A stretch of DNA of 64,000 nt from Variovorax sp. 679 (lineage in GTDB: Bacteria > Pseudomonadota > Gammaproteobacteria > Burkholderiales > Burkholderiaceae_C): NCBI RefSeq assembly GCF_003952185.1, contig NZ_RXFS01000003.1, positions 186,001 to 250,000 of the forward strand, given 5' to 3'. Under the pieces are notes generated by a model that did no database searches, was not told where the DNA came from, and saw only the letters and a list, made by a program, of their open reading frames with translations. Numbering within the stretch: the stretch's first letter is position 1; each line of letters starts with the position of its first letter. A program made the translations under genes and the position numbers. This document shows, one piece after another, positions 37,274-45,263 of this stretch.

Positions 37274-38389
37274 TCAAAGCGTATGACTGCGATCCCCTTC
37301 AACAAACCCAATCGCATCCCAAGCCTCCCCCACAGCAAACCCCACAACCTTGAACAACTCCCCCATCTCATGCTCATGAACAAGCCGGGCAGCCATGCCC
37401 CGCTCAGCCACGGAGCCCTGCTCCATCCGAGCCAGCACCCCGCAGTTCAGCAGAAACCGCGCCTGGCTCGTATACCCAAGCACGGCAAGCCCCGCGTCCT
37501 GCCCCGCCAGCGCAATCCCCGTGAAGTCGACATGCGCAGTGATGTCCTTGAGCCCCACATCAGACAGCGGATCCCCATCGGCCTGATGCCCCCGATGGCA
37601 CATCACCGTGCCCATATGCCGTTGCGGGTGGTAGTACTCGGCCTCCGGAAAGCCGTAGTCGATGAAGAATGCCGCGCCTTTCTTCAACCGATCGGCAAGC
37701 GTCGCAATGAAGGCCTTCGCCTGCGGATGAATCTCGGTGAGGTAGTCGTGCTCACCAGCCACCTCCACCGGCGGACGCAACTCGGTCGCGCGATCGGCCC
37801 AGCCCCATCCATCGTCGGCCGCGTTGTGCACCACGCCACGCTCGAACCACTGCCCACCCACACGCGCCAGCAGTTGCACAGGCATCGCATCGAGCACCTC
37901 GTTGCCGACCACCACACCTTGCATGGCCTCGGGCAGCTCGTTGAGCCATTCGACGCGGCCGGCATACCGGACAAGCGCCTGCTGCTGCCGCTCCCGCAAG
38001 GTGCCCGACAGATCCACGATCCGGTAGCGCACATCGGTGCGCCCCATTTCGTCGAATGCATGCAGCAGTTGCACCGCCAGTGCACCGGAACCGGCGCCGA
38101 ATTCCCAGACCGTGTCGGTCCCCGTCTTCTCCAGCGCCTCGGCCAATTGCACGGCCAGTGTCTGGCCGAACATCGGCGTGAGTTCGGGCGCCGTCACGAA
38201 GTCGCTGCCCGAAGACGGCATGTGGCCGAACTTGGCCAGCGTGTTGGCGTAATAGCCCAGGCCGGGCGCATAGAGTGCAAGCGCCATGAAGCGGTCGAAG
38301 CCTATCCACCCGCCCGCGCGCTCGACGGAACGCGCGATGAGGTGGTCGAGGGCGGTGGGTAAACTGCTGGGGGTCGTCTTTGTCGTCAC
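37274..38389 (-). CDS. SAM-dependent methyltransferase, MidA/NDUFAF7 family
   Basis: This 371-residue protein belongs to the DUF185 family, which includes mitochondrial NDUFAF7, an arginine methyltransferase for complex I assembly. Motifs include Y-A-P-G-L-G-Y-Y at the start, D-F-V-T-A-P-E-L-T-P-M-F-G, the SAM-binding W-E-F-G-A-G-S-G-A-L-A, V-V-G-N-E-V-L-D-A-M-P-V, and F-I-D-Y-G-F-P. The bacterial substrate is not established. It is divergent from an SDR gene and ends at the inverted-repeat element. Confidence 0.9.
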   Translation of the reverse strand: MTTKTTPSSLPTALDHLIARSVERAGGWIGFDRFMALALYAPGLGYYANTLAKFGHMPSSGSDFVTAPELTPMFGQTLAVQLAEALEKTGTDTVWEFGAGSGALAVQLLHAFDEMGRTDVRYRIVDLSGTLRERQQQALVRYAGRVEWLNELPEAMQGVVVGNEVLDAMPVQLLARVGGQWFERGVVHNAADDGWGWADRATELRPPVEVAGEHDYLTEIHPQAKAFIATLADRLKKGAAFFIDYGFPEAEYYHPQRHMGTVMCHRGHQADGDPLSDVGLKDITAHVDFTGIALAGQDAGLAVLGYTSQARFLLNCGVLARMEQGSVAERGMAARLVHEHEMGELFKVVGFAVGEAWDAIGFVEGDRSHTL

Positions 38390-38415
38390 AGCGCCATTCT
38401 CCCCCCTCTCCCCGC

Positions 38416-39195
38416 ATGAGCCCCGCCTCCCCAGCCTCCGCCTCCCCCCGCACGGTCCTCGTCACGGGCGCAGGCCGCCGGCTTGGCCGCGAGATCGCAC
38501 TGGCGCTTGCCGCGGGCGGCTGGCAGGTGGCGGTGCACTACCGGAACTCGCGCGCCGAGGCCGAGCAGACGGTGGCCGACTGCGCCGCGCTCTCGGGCGA
38601 TTCGGCGCTGTTCTCGGCCGACCTCGACGATGAACAAGCCACCCGCGCCCTGCTTCCCCGCGTGGTCGCGCGCTTCCGCGGCATCGACGCCGTGGTCCAC
38701 AGCGCAGCCCTCTTCGAGCACGACGAGGCCGCCACCTTCGGCTACGCGCTCATGGAACGCCACGCGCGCAGCAACACCGGCGCGGCCATCCTGCTGGCGC
38801 AGGCGCTGCACGAGCACCTTTCTGCGCGCGACGCGCAAGGCGCGGTCGTCCACCTGCTCGACCAGAAGCTCTGGAACCCGAACCCCGACTTTTTGAGCTA
38901 CACGCTGTCGAAGGCCGCGCTCGAGGCCGCCACGCCGATGCTGGCGCTGGCCCTTGCGCCACGCGTGCGCGTGGTGGGCGTGGCGCCCGGCCTCACGCTG
39001 GCGAGCCACATGCTCAACGACGACAAGTTCGCGCAACTGCACAAGCTGTCGCCGCTGGGCCGTTCCTCCACCCCGGAGGACGTGGCCGCCACGGTCAAGT
39101 TCGCGCTGGAGAACCGTTCGATCACCGGCACCACGCTGCTGGTGGACGGCGGCCAGCACCTGATGAAATTCGAGCGCGATTTCTCGCTCATGTGA
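38416..39195 (+). CDS. SDR-family oxidoreductase, pteridine-reductase-like
   Basis: This 259-residue short-chain dehydrogenase has an NADP-type Rossmann motif T-G-A-G-R-R-L-G-R. The catalytic Tyr/Lys lie in S-Y-T-L-S-K-A-A-L-E, and V-A-P-G-L-T and the D-G-G-Q-H ending are visible. The R-R-L-G variant is typical of FolM/PTR1-like pteridine reductases. The next gene, overlapping by 4 bases, is a FolB-like aldolase, so a pterin/folate role is likely. The ATG at 38416 is used; a TTG 12 codons earlier would overlap the divergent methyltransferase start. Confidence 0.92.
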   Translation: MSPASPASASPRTVLVTGAGRRLGREIALALAAGGWQVAVHYRNSRAEAEQTVADCAALSGDSALFSADLDDEQATRALLPRVVARFRGIDAVVHSAALFEHDEAATFGYALMERHARSNTGAAILLAQALHEHLSARDAQGAVVHLLDQKLWNPNPDFLSYTLSKAALEAATPMLALALAPRVRVVGVAPGLTLASHMLNDDKFAQLHKLSPLGRSSTPEDVAATVKFALENRSITGTTLLVDGGQHLMKFERDFSLM

Positions 39196-39584
39196 GCACC
39201 ACCACCATGTCTTCCAAGCACACCCACGGCCGCCAGACCCTCACCCTGATGGGCCTTCGCTTCGACGCGAACCTCGGGATCCTCGACCACGAGAAGGTCG
39301 CGCCGCAGCCGATCCAGGTGGACGCGGAACTCAACCTCGGCGAGCAGCCGCTGCTGCCGCAGGACGACGACATCTTTCACGTGCTGGACTACGGCAAGGT
39401 GCGCCTCATCATCATCGACGAGTGCACCGCCGAGCACGTCAACCTGCTCGAGAGCCTGATCGGCAAGCTGGTGCAGCGCCTGCTGCAACTGCCCGGCGTG
39501 CTGGGCGTGCGCGTGAAGATCGCCAAGCTCGAGATCTTCGACGACTGCGAAGTGGCGATCCGCATGGAAGCAGGCGAGTGGTGA
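39192..39584 (+). CDS. dihydroneopterin aldolase (FolB)-like protein
   Basis: This 130-residue FolB-type tunnelling-fold protein has the sequence order L-M-G-L-R-F-D-A-N-L-G-I-L-D-H-E, F-H-V-L-D-Y-G-K-V, and a Glu in L-L-E-S-L-I-G-K-L. FolB converts dihydroneopterin to 6-hydroxymethyl-dihydropterin in folate synthesis; FolX-like epimerases look similar. It starts with GTG inside the previous stop region (ATGTGA), or at an ATG five codons later. Coupling to the SDR gene supports a pterin role. ttcA follows at 41971 beyond an MFS/LysR pair. Confidence 0.82.
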   Translation: MSTTTMSSKHTHGRQTLTLMGLRFDANLGILDHEKVAPQPIQVDAELNLGEQPLLPQDDDIFHVLDYGKVRLIIIDECTAEHVNLLESLIGKLVQRLLQLPGVLGVRVKIAKLEIFDDCEVAIRMEAGEW

Positions 39585-39595
39585 TTCGCCGCCAC

Positions 39596-40825
39596 TCAGG
39601 CCGCTGAACTGCAGGCTGCGGCGGGCTCCTTCGCCGCCGCCGGCCACATGCGCACGGCCAGTGCGCCGAGCGCCGACACCGAGGCCATCGCCGCCACGCC
39701 CGACCATCCCCACTGCGCCAGCACCAGTGCACCCAGCGCGGAGCCCGTGGCCATGCCGACGAACACGCCCGTGAAGAACACCGCGTTGAGCCGGCTGCGC
39801 GCACCGGGGTCGATGCCGTAGACCACTGTCTGGTGCGCGATCAGCGCGGCCTGCAGGCCGAAGTCGAAGCCGATGGCGCTGACCACGATCAGCCCCAGCC
39901 GCGCGGCCGGAGCCGCAAGCAGCGGCGCGAACAGCATCGCCGCGAACGAGACGGCGACCAGCGCGGCACCCATGCGGATCACCAGTTCGGGGCCGCGACG
40001 GTCCGCAAGGCGCCCGGCGATGGGCGCGGCCAGCGCACCCGCCGCGCCGGCCAGGCCGAAGGCGCCGGCGGCGGCGCTGCCCAGGTGGAACGGCGCGCCA
40101 TGCAGCATCACGGCCAGCGTCGACCAGAAGGCGCTGAAGCCCACCGACAGCAGGGCCTGAGCGAAGGTCGCGCGGCGCAGCGCGCCATGCTTCTTCCACA
40201 ACTTGGCCAGCGAGCCCAGCAACGCGCCGTAGCCCAGGTGCGTGGTGGCACGCAGATGCGGCAACCCGCGCGCGACCGCCACGCCAATGAGCGCGATGCT
40301 CGCCGCCGCGACGACGAACATCGCGCGCCAGCCGAAGTGCTCGGCCACGAAGCCCGCAAGCACGCGCGACAGCAGGATGCCCAGCAGCAGCCCGGTCATC
40401 ACCGTGCCGACGATCCGGCCGCGATGCGCCTCGGGCGCGAGCGTGGCGGCGGCCGGCACCACGTCCTGCGCCATCGTGGCCGCGAGGCCGATGACGAGGC
40501 TCGCTGCCAACAGCGGCGCGACCGAGGGCGAGAACGCTGCGCCCAGCAGCGCGAGAACCAGCACCGAAGCCTTGGCGAGGATGATGCGGCGCCGGTCGAA
40601 GCGGTCGCCCAGCGGCGCGAGCAGCAGGATGCCGAGCGCGTAGCCCAGTTGCGTGAGCGTGGGCACGAAGCCCACGGAGCGGGCCGAGGCGCCGATGTCG
40701 GGGCCGAGCACGCCCAGCATGGGCTGGCTGTAGTACAGCGCGGCCACGCCGAAGCCGGCGCTGGCGGCGAGCAACAGGATCAGCGACCCTGGCAGCTTTT
40801 CATGCGCATTTTGAATGTAAGACAT
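39596..40825 (-). CDS. MFS transporter
   Basis: This 409-residue major facilitator protein has about twelve transmembrane helices in two halves. Family signatures are the loop G-D-R-F-D-R-R-R between helices 2 and 3, its echo G-R-L-A-D-R-R-G-P-E in the second half, and the N-terminal A-A-L-Y-Y-S-Q-P-M-L segment typical of the YdhP/arabinose-efflux-like group. The start M-S-Y-I-Q-N-A-H is used rather than a much longer upstream frame. It is divergent from a LysR gene 100 bp away, which probably regulates it. The substrate is unknown. Confidence 0.93.
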   Translation of the reverse strand: MSYIQNAHEKLPGSLILLLAASAGFGVAALYYSQPMLGVLGPDIGASARSVGFVPTLTQLGYALGILLLAPLGDRFDRRRIILAKASVLVLALLGAAFSPSVAPLLAASLVIGLAATMAQDVVPAAATLAPEAHRGRIVGTVMTGLLLGILLSRVLAGFVAEHFGWRAMFVVAAASIALIGVAVARGLPHLRATTHLGYGALLGSLAKLWKKHGALRRATFAQALLSVGFSAFWSTLAVMLHGAPFHLGSAAAGAFGLAGAAGALAAPIAGRLADRRGPELVIRMGAALVAVSFAAMLFAPLLAAPAARLGLIVVSAIGFDFGLQAALIAHQTVVYGIDPGARSRLNAVFFTGVFVGMATGSALGALVLAQWGWSGVAAMASVSALGALAVRMWPAAAKEPAAACSSAA

Positions 40826-40925
40826 GGTGTAAACCCTTGGATTCGAGAAGCAAAGACCGGAGTTTGCGAGCCTCTCCCCTCTGAAGGTAGTCCTGCGGGT
40901 CGAACAATTGATATACGCTCGACGC

Positions 40926-41915
40926 ATGGCCAAGCTCCTCCCGCCACCGCCTCCGGCCGACCGCATCGAGCTGATGCAGACCTTCGTGCGCATCGTCGAA
41001 GCCGGCAGCCTGTCGGCCGCAGCCGCCCAGATGGGCACCACCCAGCCCACCGTGAGCCGTCGCCTGCAGGCGCTCGAACGCTCGCTGGGCGTGCGGCTGC
41101 TGCAGCGCTCCACCCATGCGATGAAGCTCACGGAAGACGGCGAGCGCTGCTTCGACCGCGCCAAGGAGTTGATCCAGAACTGGGGCGCCTTCGAGGCCGA
41201 GCTGCGCGGCGTGAGCGACCAGCCCGAGGGCCGGCTGCGCGTGGTGGCGCCGCATGCCTTCGGCCAGCAGCTGCTGGTCGGGCCGCTGGCCACCTACCTG
41301 CAGCGCCATCCGCAGGTGACGGTCGAATGGCTGCTGCACGACAGCCCACACGACCAGACGCCCGACTTCATCGCCGAGGGCGTCGACTGCGCGATCCGCG
41401 TCGGCGAGGTGACGGACCCCAATGCCGTGGCGATCCGCCTTTTCGACGTGCCGCGCATCGCGGTCGGGGCACCATCGCTCTTCGGGGCCGGCACGCCGCT
41501 GCCGGTGCACGCCCGCGATCTCGAAGCCCTGCCCTGGCTGGCAGCGCGCAATTTCTACCGGACCGAAGCCGTGTTCACGCACGAGAGCACAGGCGAGGTG
41601 TGCCGGGTGCCGATCCGCCCGCGCATGATCACCGACAGCCTCTATGCGCTGCGCAGCGCGGCCGTTCTGGGCGTGGGCGTCGGGGTGTCGTCGGCCTGGA
41701 TGCTCGCCGAGGAACTGGCTGCCGGGCGGCTGGTTCACCTGGCGCCGCAGTGGCGCGGCACGCCCGCGCCGGTGTACATCGTGTACCCGTACGCGCGCTT
41801 CTATCCGGCCAGGCTGCGGCTCTTCGTGGAAGCGATGCGCCATGCCTTTCCTGAATCCCCGCTGCCTGAGGCCGGAACGACCGCAATGGCCGGAAACGGG
41901 CCGGATGGCGGGTGA
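40926..41915 (+). CDS. LysR-family transcriptional regulator
   Basis: This 329-residue LysR protein has a helix-turn-helix in residues 15-70 (F-V-R-I-V-E-A-G-S-L-S-A-A-A-A-Q-M-G-T-T-Q-P-T-V-S-R-R-L) and a substrate-binding domain with the D-C-A-I-R-V-G-E motif of the CrgA-like group. The ATG at 40926 is chosen over a TTG six codons earlier. It is divergent from the MFS gene and probably controls it in response to an efflux substrate. ttcA starts 55 bp downstream. Confidence 0.95.
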   Translation: MAKLLPPPPPADRIELMQTFVRIVEAGSLSAAAAQMGTTQPTVSRRLQALERSLGVRLLQRSTHAMKLTEDGERCFDRAKELIQNWGAFEAELRGVSDQPEGRLRVVAPHAFGQQLLVGPLATYLQRHPQVTVEWLLHDSPHDQTPDFIAEGVDCAIRVGEVTDPNAVAIRLFDVPRIAVGAPSLFGAGTPLPVHARDLEALPWLAARNFYRTEAVFTHESTGEVCRVPIRPRMITDSLYALRSAAVLGVGVGVSSAWMLAEELAAGRLVHLAPQWRGTPAPVYIVYPYARFYPARLRLFVEAMRHAFPESPLPEAGTTAMAGNGPDGG

Positions 41916-41970
41916 AATGGGGATCGGGGACAATCACCCCCTTCCCCCGACTCCCTGAAGCAGCCTGCCC

Positions 41971-42177
41971 ATGAACGCCGTCTGGATCGACGAGGCGCCC
42001 GCCGCCGCCGACGCCACTGCCACCAACTCCCTCAAGATCGAGCGCGAGACGCACAAGCTCGAGAAGCGCCTGTGCCGCGAGGTCGGCCGTGCGATCGTCG
42101 ACTACAACATGATCGAGGAGGGCGACAAGGTCATGGTGTGCGTCTCGGGCGGAAAGGATATTGGACTGAGCCCTTGA
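41971..42177 (+). pseudogene. ttcA: tRNA 2-thiocytidine biosynthesis gene, truncated at the PP-loop
   Basis: The first 63 or so codons match TtcA, which thiolates C32 of some tRNAs: [20 protein letters not shown], then the ATP-binding PP-loop V-C-V-S-G-G-K-D. In intact proteins S-Y and about 240 more residues follow, including the C-x-x-C cluster site. Here the frame turns into unrelated I-G-L-S-P and stops. Base composition also changes at this point (about 42155). The remaining 3' part is not found anywhere in the window, so the gene has been split by the island inserted here. Confidence 0.85.
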
Positions 42178-42215
42178 TCTGGTGGCTTTGACTTGCTAAC
42201 TACTTGATCTGATTG
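42173..42215. repeat. tandem-spaced direct repeat at the island end
   Basis: CTTGATCTGGTGG (42173-42185) and CTTGATCTGATTG (42203-42215) match at 11 of 13 positions and lie 30 bp apart, starting about 16 bp inside the ttcA junction. Short repeats just inside an element end are where recombinases or transposases commonly bind. Confidence 0.3.
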
Positions 42216-42818
42216 ATGTTTTTCCCTCAGGGCCACGAAAAGGATTGTGAGGCGCGACAACTGCGCCCTGTATTGCGGAACAGGTTCCGAAGTGGAAGGA
42301 TTTGGCTGTGTTTGAACGCCAATCTATATTGGCTCCACGCGATCTCAGTGAGGGTCGCGCCGTCGTGATCGAACAGACTTTTCTTCGCGAAGCGCCAACG
42401 ACTCTTCATTCGTTCCGTCATGGATAGATTCGCTCCTCAGAACTGAGAGGCGACCCTCCTCATAGGCTACGCTTCTCTACTCAATCGATTCGGCCGGAAA
42501 CACCTTCGCTCCTTTCCACAGGAAGGTCATCAAGCAGTTTTCAGCGACGTCAGCCAAGCAGTCTTCTAATTTCATTGCTGCGAGGGTGAACTCATTGGAG
42601 GTCCCTGCTCATGGCTTGCGCAGCTCGTTCCACCATAGCGCACCCGAGGCCAAGCCTTAGGGGCTGCAGATCCCTACCGTTCAGATTGGTGCTGATCGCT
42701 TTCGCACTTCGGCGCTCAGTGCCGCTGCCTCCTCGAATAGGGTCAGCTGGGTGCCGACCGCAATCGGCACCGATAGTCACAGCAGGAATGCTTGAGGTTC
42801 TCGCCGCCCTCAAGAGGT
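42178..42818. other. non-coding island end region, no gene recognised
   Basis: About 640 bases of mid-GC DNA follow the ttcA break. Frames here are short and none shows a ribosome site plus family similarity; a 64-codon minus frame at 42227-42421 is unsupported. Besides the direct repeat noted separately, I see no RNA gene or clear terminator. Confidence 0.5.
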
Positions 42819-43064
42819 CTAGGAACGCGGAACCACCGGCGAAACGAGAAACGAAACGTCGACACTCAGCGCGGCAGCAATGCGCTCGAGGTTGTCGATC
42901 GAGATATTCCTCTCCTCCCTCTCGACGGCCCCTACAAACGTTCGATGAAGCCCAGCAGCCTCGGCAAGCTGCTCCTGGGAGATGCGGCGTTCCGCGCGGA
43001 TGACACGTAGATGGAACGCCACCCTTTGCCTTGCACTCTGCGTTCTTGGTTGAGGTTGGCCCAT
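42819..43064 (-). CDS. XRE-family HTH regulator, restriction-modification C-protein-like
   Basis: This 81-residue protein consists of one HTH_3 domain: R-V-I-R-A-E-R-R-I-S-Q-E-Q-L-A-E-A-A-G-L-H-R-T-F-V-G, then E-R-E-E-R-N-I-S-I-D-N-L-E-R-I-A. The V-E-R-E-x-R-N-I-S pattern is frequent in controller proteins of restriction-modification systems, but no methylase or nuclease gene adjoins it. It may be an orphan from a lost system or regulate the divergent 43170 gene. The intergenic region is AT-rich with an ATAGCTAT palindrome around 43110-43118. Confidence 0.86.
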   Translation of the reverse strand: MGQPQPRTQSARQRVAFHLRVIRAERRISQEQLAEAAGLHRTFVGAVEREERNISIDNLERIAAALSVDVSFLVSPVVPRS

Positions 43065-43169
43065 CCACCAAGAATCCCCCGTCTAGCATTTTTTATCGAC
43101 AGCACTAAGATAGCTATTAGATGCATTTAAGTAGCAAAATAGCTTCTCGAAGGGCAGTGAGTAGTGTTT

Positions 43170-43682
43170 ATGGAGCTTGTTGAATTGCTTGAGCATCAGA
43201 TCAGCAAGACATCCACGACCAAGCTTCACATTGGACTGCAACCTATAGGGTTCATTTTTATGTTCATGACGATGGATTCACATGAGGTGAGGATCTCTTC
43301 CATGCTGGCCGGGCCTGGTGCGAGATGTTGGAGAGCAGTCCAGTTGAACTTGACCATTCCTGCTTTCTTCCCGACCTGGGTGGTGCAAGAAGACGCCCTC
43401 GAGATCTCGGAGCGTGCGTTGTTGATTTATGAAAGCGACTTCCTCGATCTCTTCGAGAGCGTGGGGCCGCAGTCGCTGCGGCACGTTCAGTATCTGGCGC
43501 CGACGGAGAGCAATCCCGATCGCTGGCAAATTCGAGACATTCGGAAGATCTGGTCAGCGACCAGCGCCGATGCCGATCAAGTCGACCTTCTGGTCCTCGA
43601 AGATGAGAACGGAGCGCAGTTCACACACTACGGCATGTGCACTTCGTTCAGCATTCGGCATCAGATCTGGCCGACCAACTGA
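43170..43682 (+). CDS. hypothetical protein, first gene of the phosphoesterase cluster
   Basis: This 170-residue protein is not recognised. It is soluble, with an acidic C-terminal half, and has beta-rich stretches such as I-G-F-I-F-M-F-M-T-M-D and a W-S-A-T-S-A-D-A-D-Q-V-D-L-L-V-L-E-D-E-N-G segment. No signal peptide or membrane helix is evident. The ATG at 43170 is used; a GTG two codons earlier is open. It ends 2 bp before the next gene, and five more genes follow with small gaps or overlaps, so it probably belongs to the same transcription unit. Confidence 0.6.
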   Translation: MELVELLEHQISKTSTTKLHIGLQPIGFIFMFMTMDSHEVRISSMLAGPGARCWRAVQLNLTIPAFFPTWVVQEDALEISERALLIYESDFLDLFESVGPQSLRHVQYLAPTESNPDRWQIRDIRKIWSATSADADQVDLLVLEDENGAQFTHYGMCTSFSIRHQIWPTN

Positions 43683-43684
43683 AC

Positions 43685-44125
43685 ATGGAGATCACGCTCC
43701 TGCTGGCCCTCGCCGTCGTCTTGGTTCTCTTCTACTGGGCCTGGATCGCATTGCCTCGTTCGATTCAAACGGGACGCGAGCAGTTGCTGCGGGCGCAAGG
43801 CCAAGCATCTGGGGCGACCTTCTTCCCGATCGATCCTCGCCGAATGCTGGGCGATTGGGACGGGACCTGCATCCTGTTCGATCCCGATGCCCGCAAGGCC
43901 TGCATCGTCAATCGCGGAAAGAAAGCCCGGACGGTCGATTTCGAGTACTTCAACACTTGGCAACTCAAGTGGACCGAATATCCCGGAAATCCGGTGTTTC
44001 GCTTTCAGCACGTGCACTTCCTCTTCGAGACCAGTGACTTCGATCGCCCGACGATCCGCGTCGCCGTGCCCTCCAAGTCCGATGGCGAGGCATGGAACGC
44101 CAAGCTCTCGATCCTGATGCCCTGA
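43685..44125 (+). CDS. hypothetical protein with N-terminal membrane anchor
   Basis: This 146-residue protein has one transmembrane helix at residues 4-22 (L-L-L-A-L-A-V-V-L-V-L-F-Y-W-A-W) and a soluble beta-rich domain of about 115 residues that looks PH- or lipocalin-like in strand pattern (D-W-D-G-T-C-I-L-F-D-P-D, then N-R-G-K-K-A-R-T-V-D-F-E-Y). No family is recognised. It lies between the unknown first gene (2-bp gap) and the first phosphoesterase (27-bp gap), suggesting a membrane-associated partner of the cluster. Confidence 0.6.
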   Translation: MEITLLLALAVVLVLFYWAWIALPRSIQTGREQLLRAQGQASGATFFPIDPRRMLGDWDGTCILFDPDARKACIVNRGKKARTVDFEYFNTWQLKWTEYPGNPVFRFQHVHFLFETSDFDRPTIRVAVPSKSDGEAWNAKLSILMP

Positions 44126-44152
44126 ATGCGCTGAAGAAATGGGCCTGCCGAC

Positions 44153-44986
44153 GTGAAGCTGCTCATCCTTTCGGACCTGCACCTCGAGTTCGGGACCTTT
44201 CTCGTCCCGAAGGTCGACTACGACGCAGTGATCCTTGCTGGGGACATCTTCGTCCCCGGCTCCAAGGCCATGCGCTGGGCCCGGCGGGCGGGGAACTTTG
44301 GGGAGACGGTCCCCATCGTCTTCGTGCCTGGCAACCATGAGTTCTATCAAGGCGTTCTGCAGACCACGCTCAAGGAAATGGCGCTCACCGCGAATTCGTG
44401 CAACGTGCATCTCCTGGCACCGGGCGAAGCTGTGATCGCCGGCGTCCGCTTTCTCGGCTGCACGCTGTGGACAGACTTCGAACTGCCGATCCAGACCAAG
44501 ACGGGAACTCTGACCGACACCGAGCGGGCCATGAAGGCGGCCAAGGTCCGTCTCAACGACTACTCATCGATCCGGTGGGCCGAGGCGCAGGAATCCTCCG
44601 ACGCATCCGTGGTATCAGCCAAGTCAAGAAAGCGCCGCCTGGTACCCGAAGACACGCTGGCGCTCCACCAGAGTGACCGCGCCTGGCTGGCCCAGAAGCT
44701 GGCCGAGCCCTTCGACGGGCCAACGGTGGTTGTGACCCACCACGCCCCTCATCGAAACTCTCTCGCGCGGCACTATCAGTCCGACTGGCTGTCCGCCTCT
44801 TTTGTGAGCGAGCTCCCAAGTTCCTTCTTCGAAGTGCCGCCACTCTGGGTGCATGGCCACCTTCACGAGAGCCACGACTATCAAGCCGGCAACTGCCGGG
44901 TGGTGTGCAACCCCCGGGGGTACTTGCGGCATGGCGGTGACCTGGAAAACAAGCAGTTCAACCCCGAGCTCGTGGTCGAGCTATGA
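44153..44986 (+). CDS. calcineurin-like metallophosphoesterase (copy 1)
   Basis: This 277-residue enzyme of the calcineurin phosphoesterase superfamily has the full di-metal site: Asp8/His10 (S-D-L-H-L-E-F), Asp31 (L-A-G-D-I), Asn61/His62 (P-G-N-H-E-F), His196/197 (V-T-H-H-A-P-H-R) and His234/236 (V-H-G-H-L-H). Such enzymes hydrolyse phosphomono- or diesters, including cyclic nucleotides and RNA ends. It starts with GTG. It is clearly paralogous to the gene at 47167. Its stop overlaps the start of a small MbcA/ParS-domain gene (ATGA), so the two products are probably made together. The substrate is unknown. Confidence 0.93.
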   Translation: MKLLILSDLHLEFGTFLVPKVDYDAVILAGDIFVPGSKAMRWARRAGNFGETVPIVFVPGNHEFYQGVLQTTLKEMALTANSCNVHLLAPGEAVIAGVRFLGCTLWTDFELPIQTKTGTLTDTERAMKAAKVRLNDYSSIRWAEAQESSDASVVSAKSRKRRLVPEDTLALHQSDRAWLAQKLAEPFDGPTVVVTHHAPHRNSLARHYQSDWLSASFVSELPSSFFEVPPLWVHGHLHESHDYQAGNCRVVCNPRGYLRHGGDLENKQFNPELVVEL

Positions 44987-45198
44987 GTGACATCCGGTCA
45001 TCTACCCGCACGATCCAGCAAGTGCTGGCTGCCGCGACTGCGGTCTCGGGTGGGGACCTCGAGGCGGCCATTCTCTGGTACAGGAACGAGCCACTCGCGC
45101 TGTTTGATTGCAAGACCGCCGAGTCGCTGGTAGCCGAGGGGCGAGCTGCCGATGTGCTCCATCTTCTTGAGTCCTTCCAAGCCGGGTTTGTTGGATGA
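44983..45198 (+). CDS. free-standing MbcA/ParS antitoxin toxin-binding domain
   Basis: This 71-residue protein carries the C-terminal Xre/MbcA/ParS (DUF2384) pattern: A-A-I-L-W-Y-R-N-E-P-L-A-L-F, then K-T-A-E-S-L-V-A-E-G-R-A, and L-H-L-L-E-S-F-Q-A-G at the end. In MbcTA and ParST systems this domain holds a RES or ADP-ribosyltransferase toxin, and an N-terminal helix-turn-helix precedes it. Here there is no HTH and no RES toxin nearby; the partner in cis is a metallophosphoesterase. The gene overlaps the phosphoesterase stop. It may be a split version of the fused protein at 45721. Confidence 0.7.
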   Translation: MSDIRSSTRTIQQVLAAATAVSGGDLEAAILWYRNEPLALFDCKTAESLVAEGRAADVLHLLESFQAGFVG

Positions 45199-45263
45199 TG
45201 AGGTCCTGCGCTTGCCGTCTATCCATGGCAGAAGCGTTGTTGACCCATGGCGCCACCGGCCGC

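Noticed and set aside
42227..42421. A 64-codon minus-strand frame near the island end
   Set aside because: No ribosome site, no domain, and composition like the surrounding non-coding DNA.
42592..43089. A 165-codon minus-strand frame overlapping the XRE gene
   Set aside because: It is out of frame with the clear HTH protein and shows no domain.
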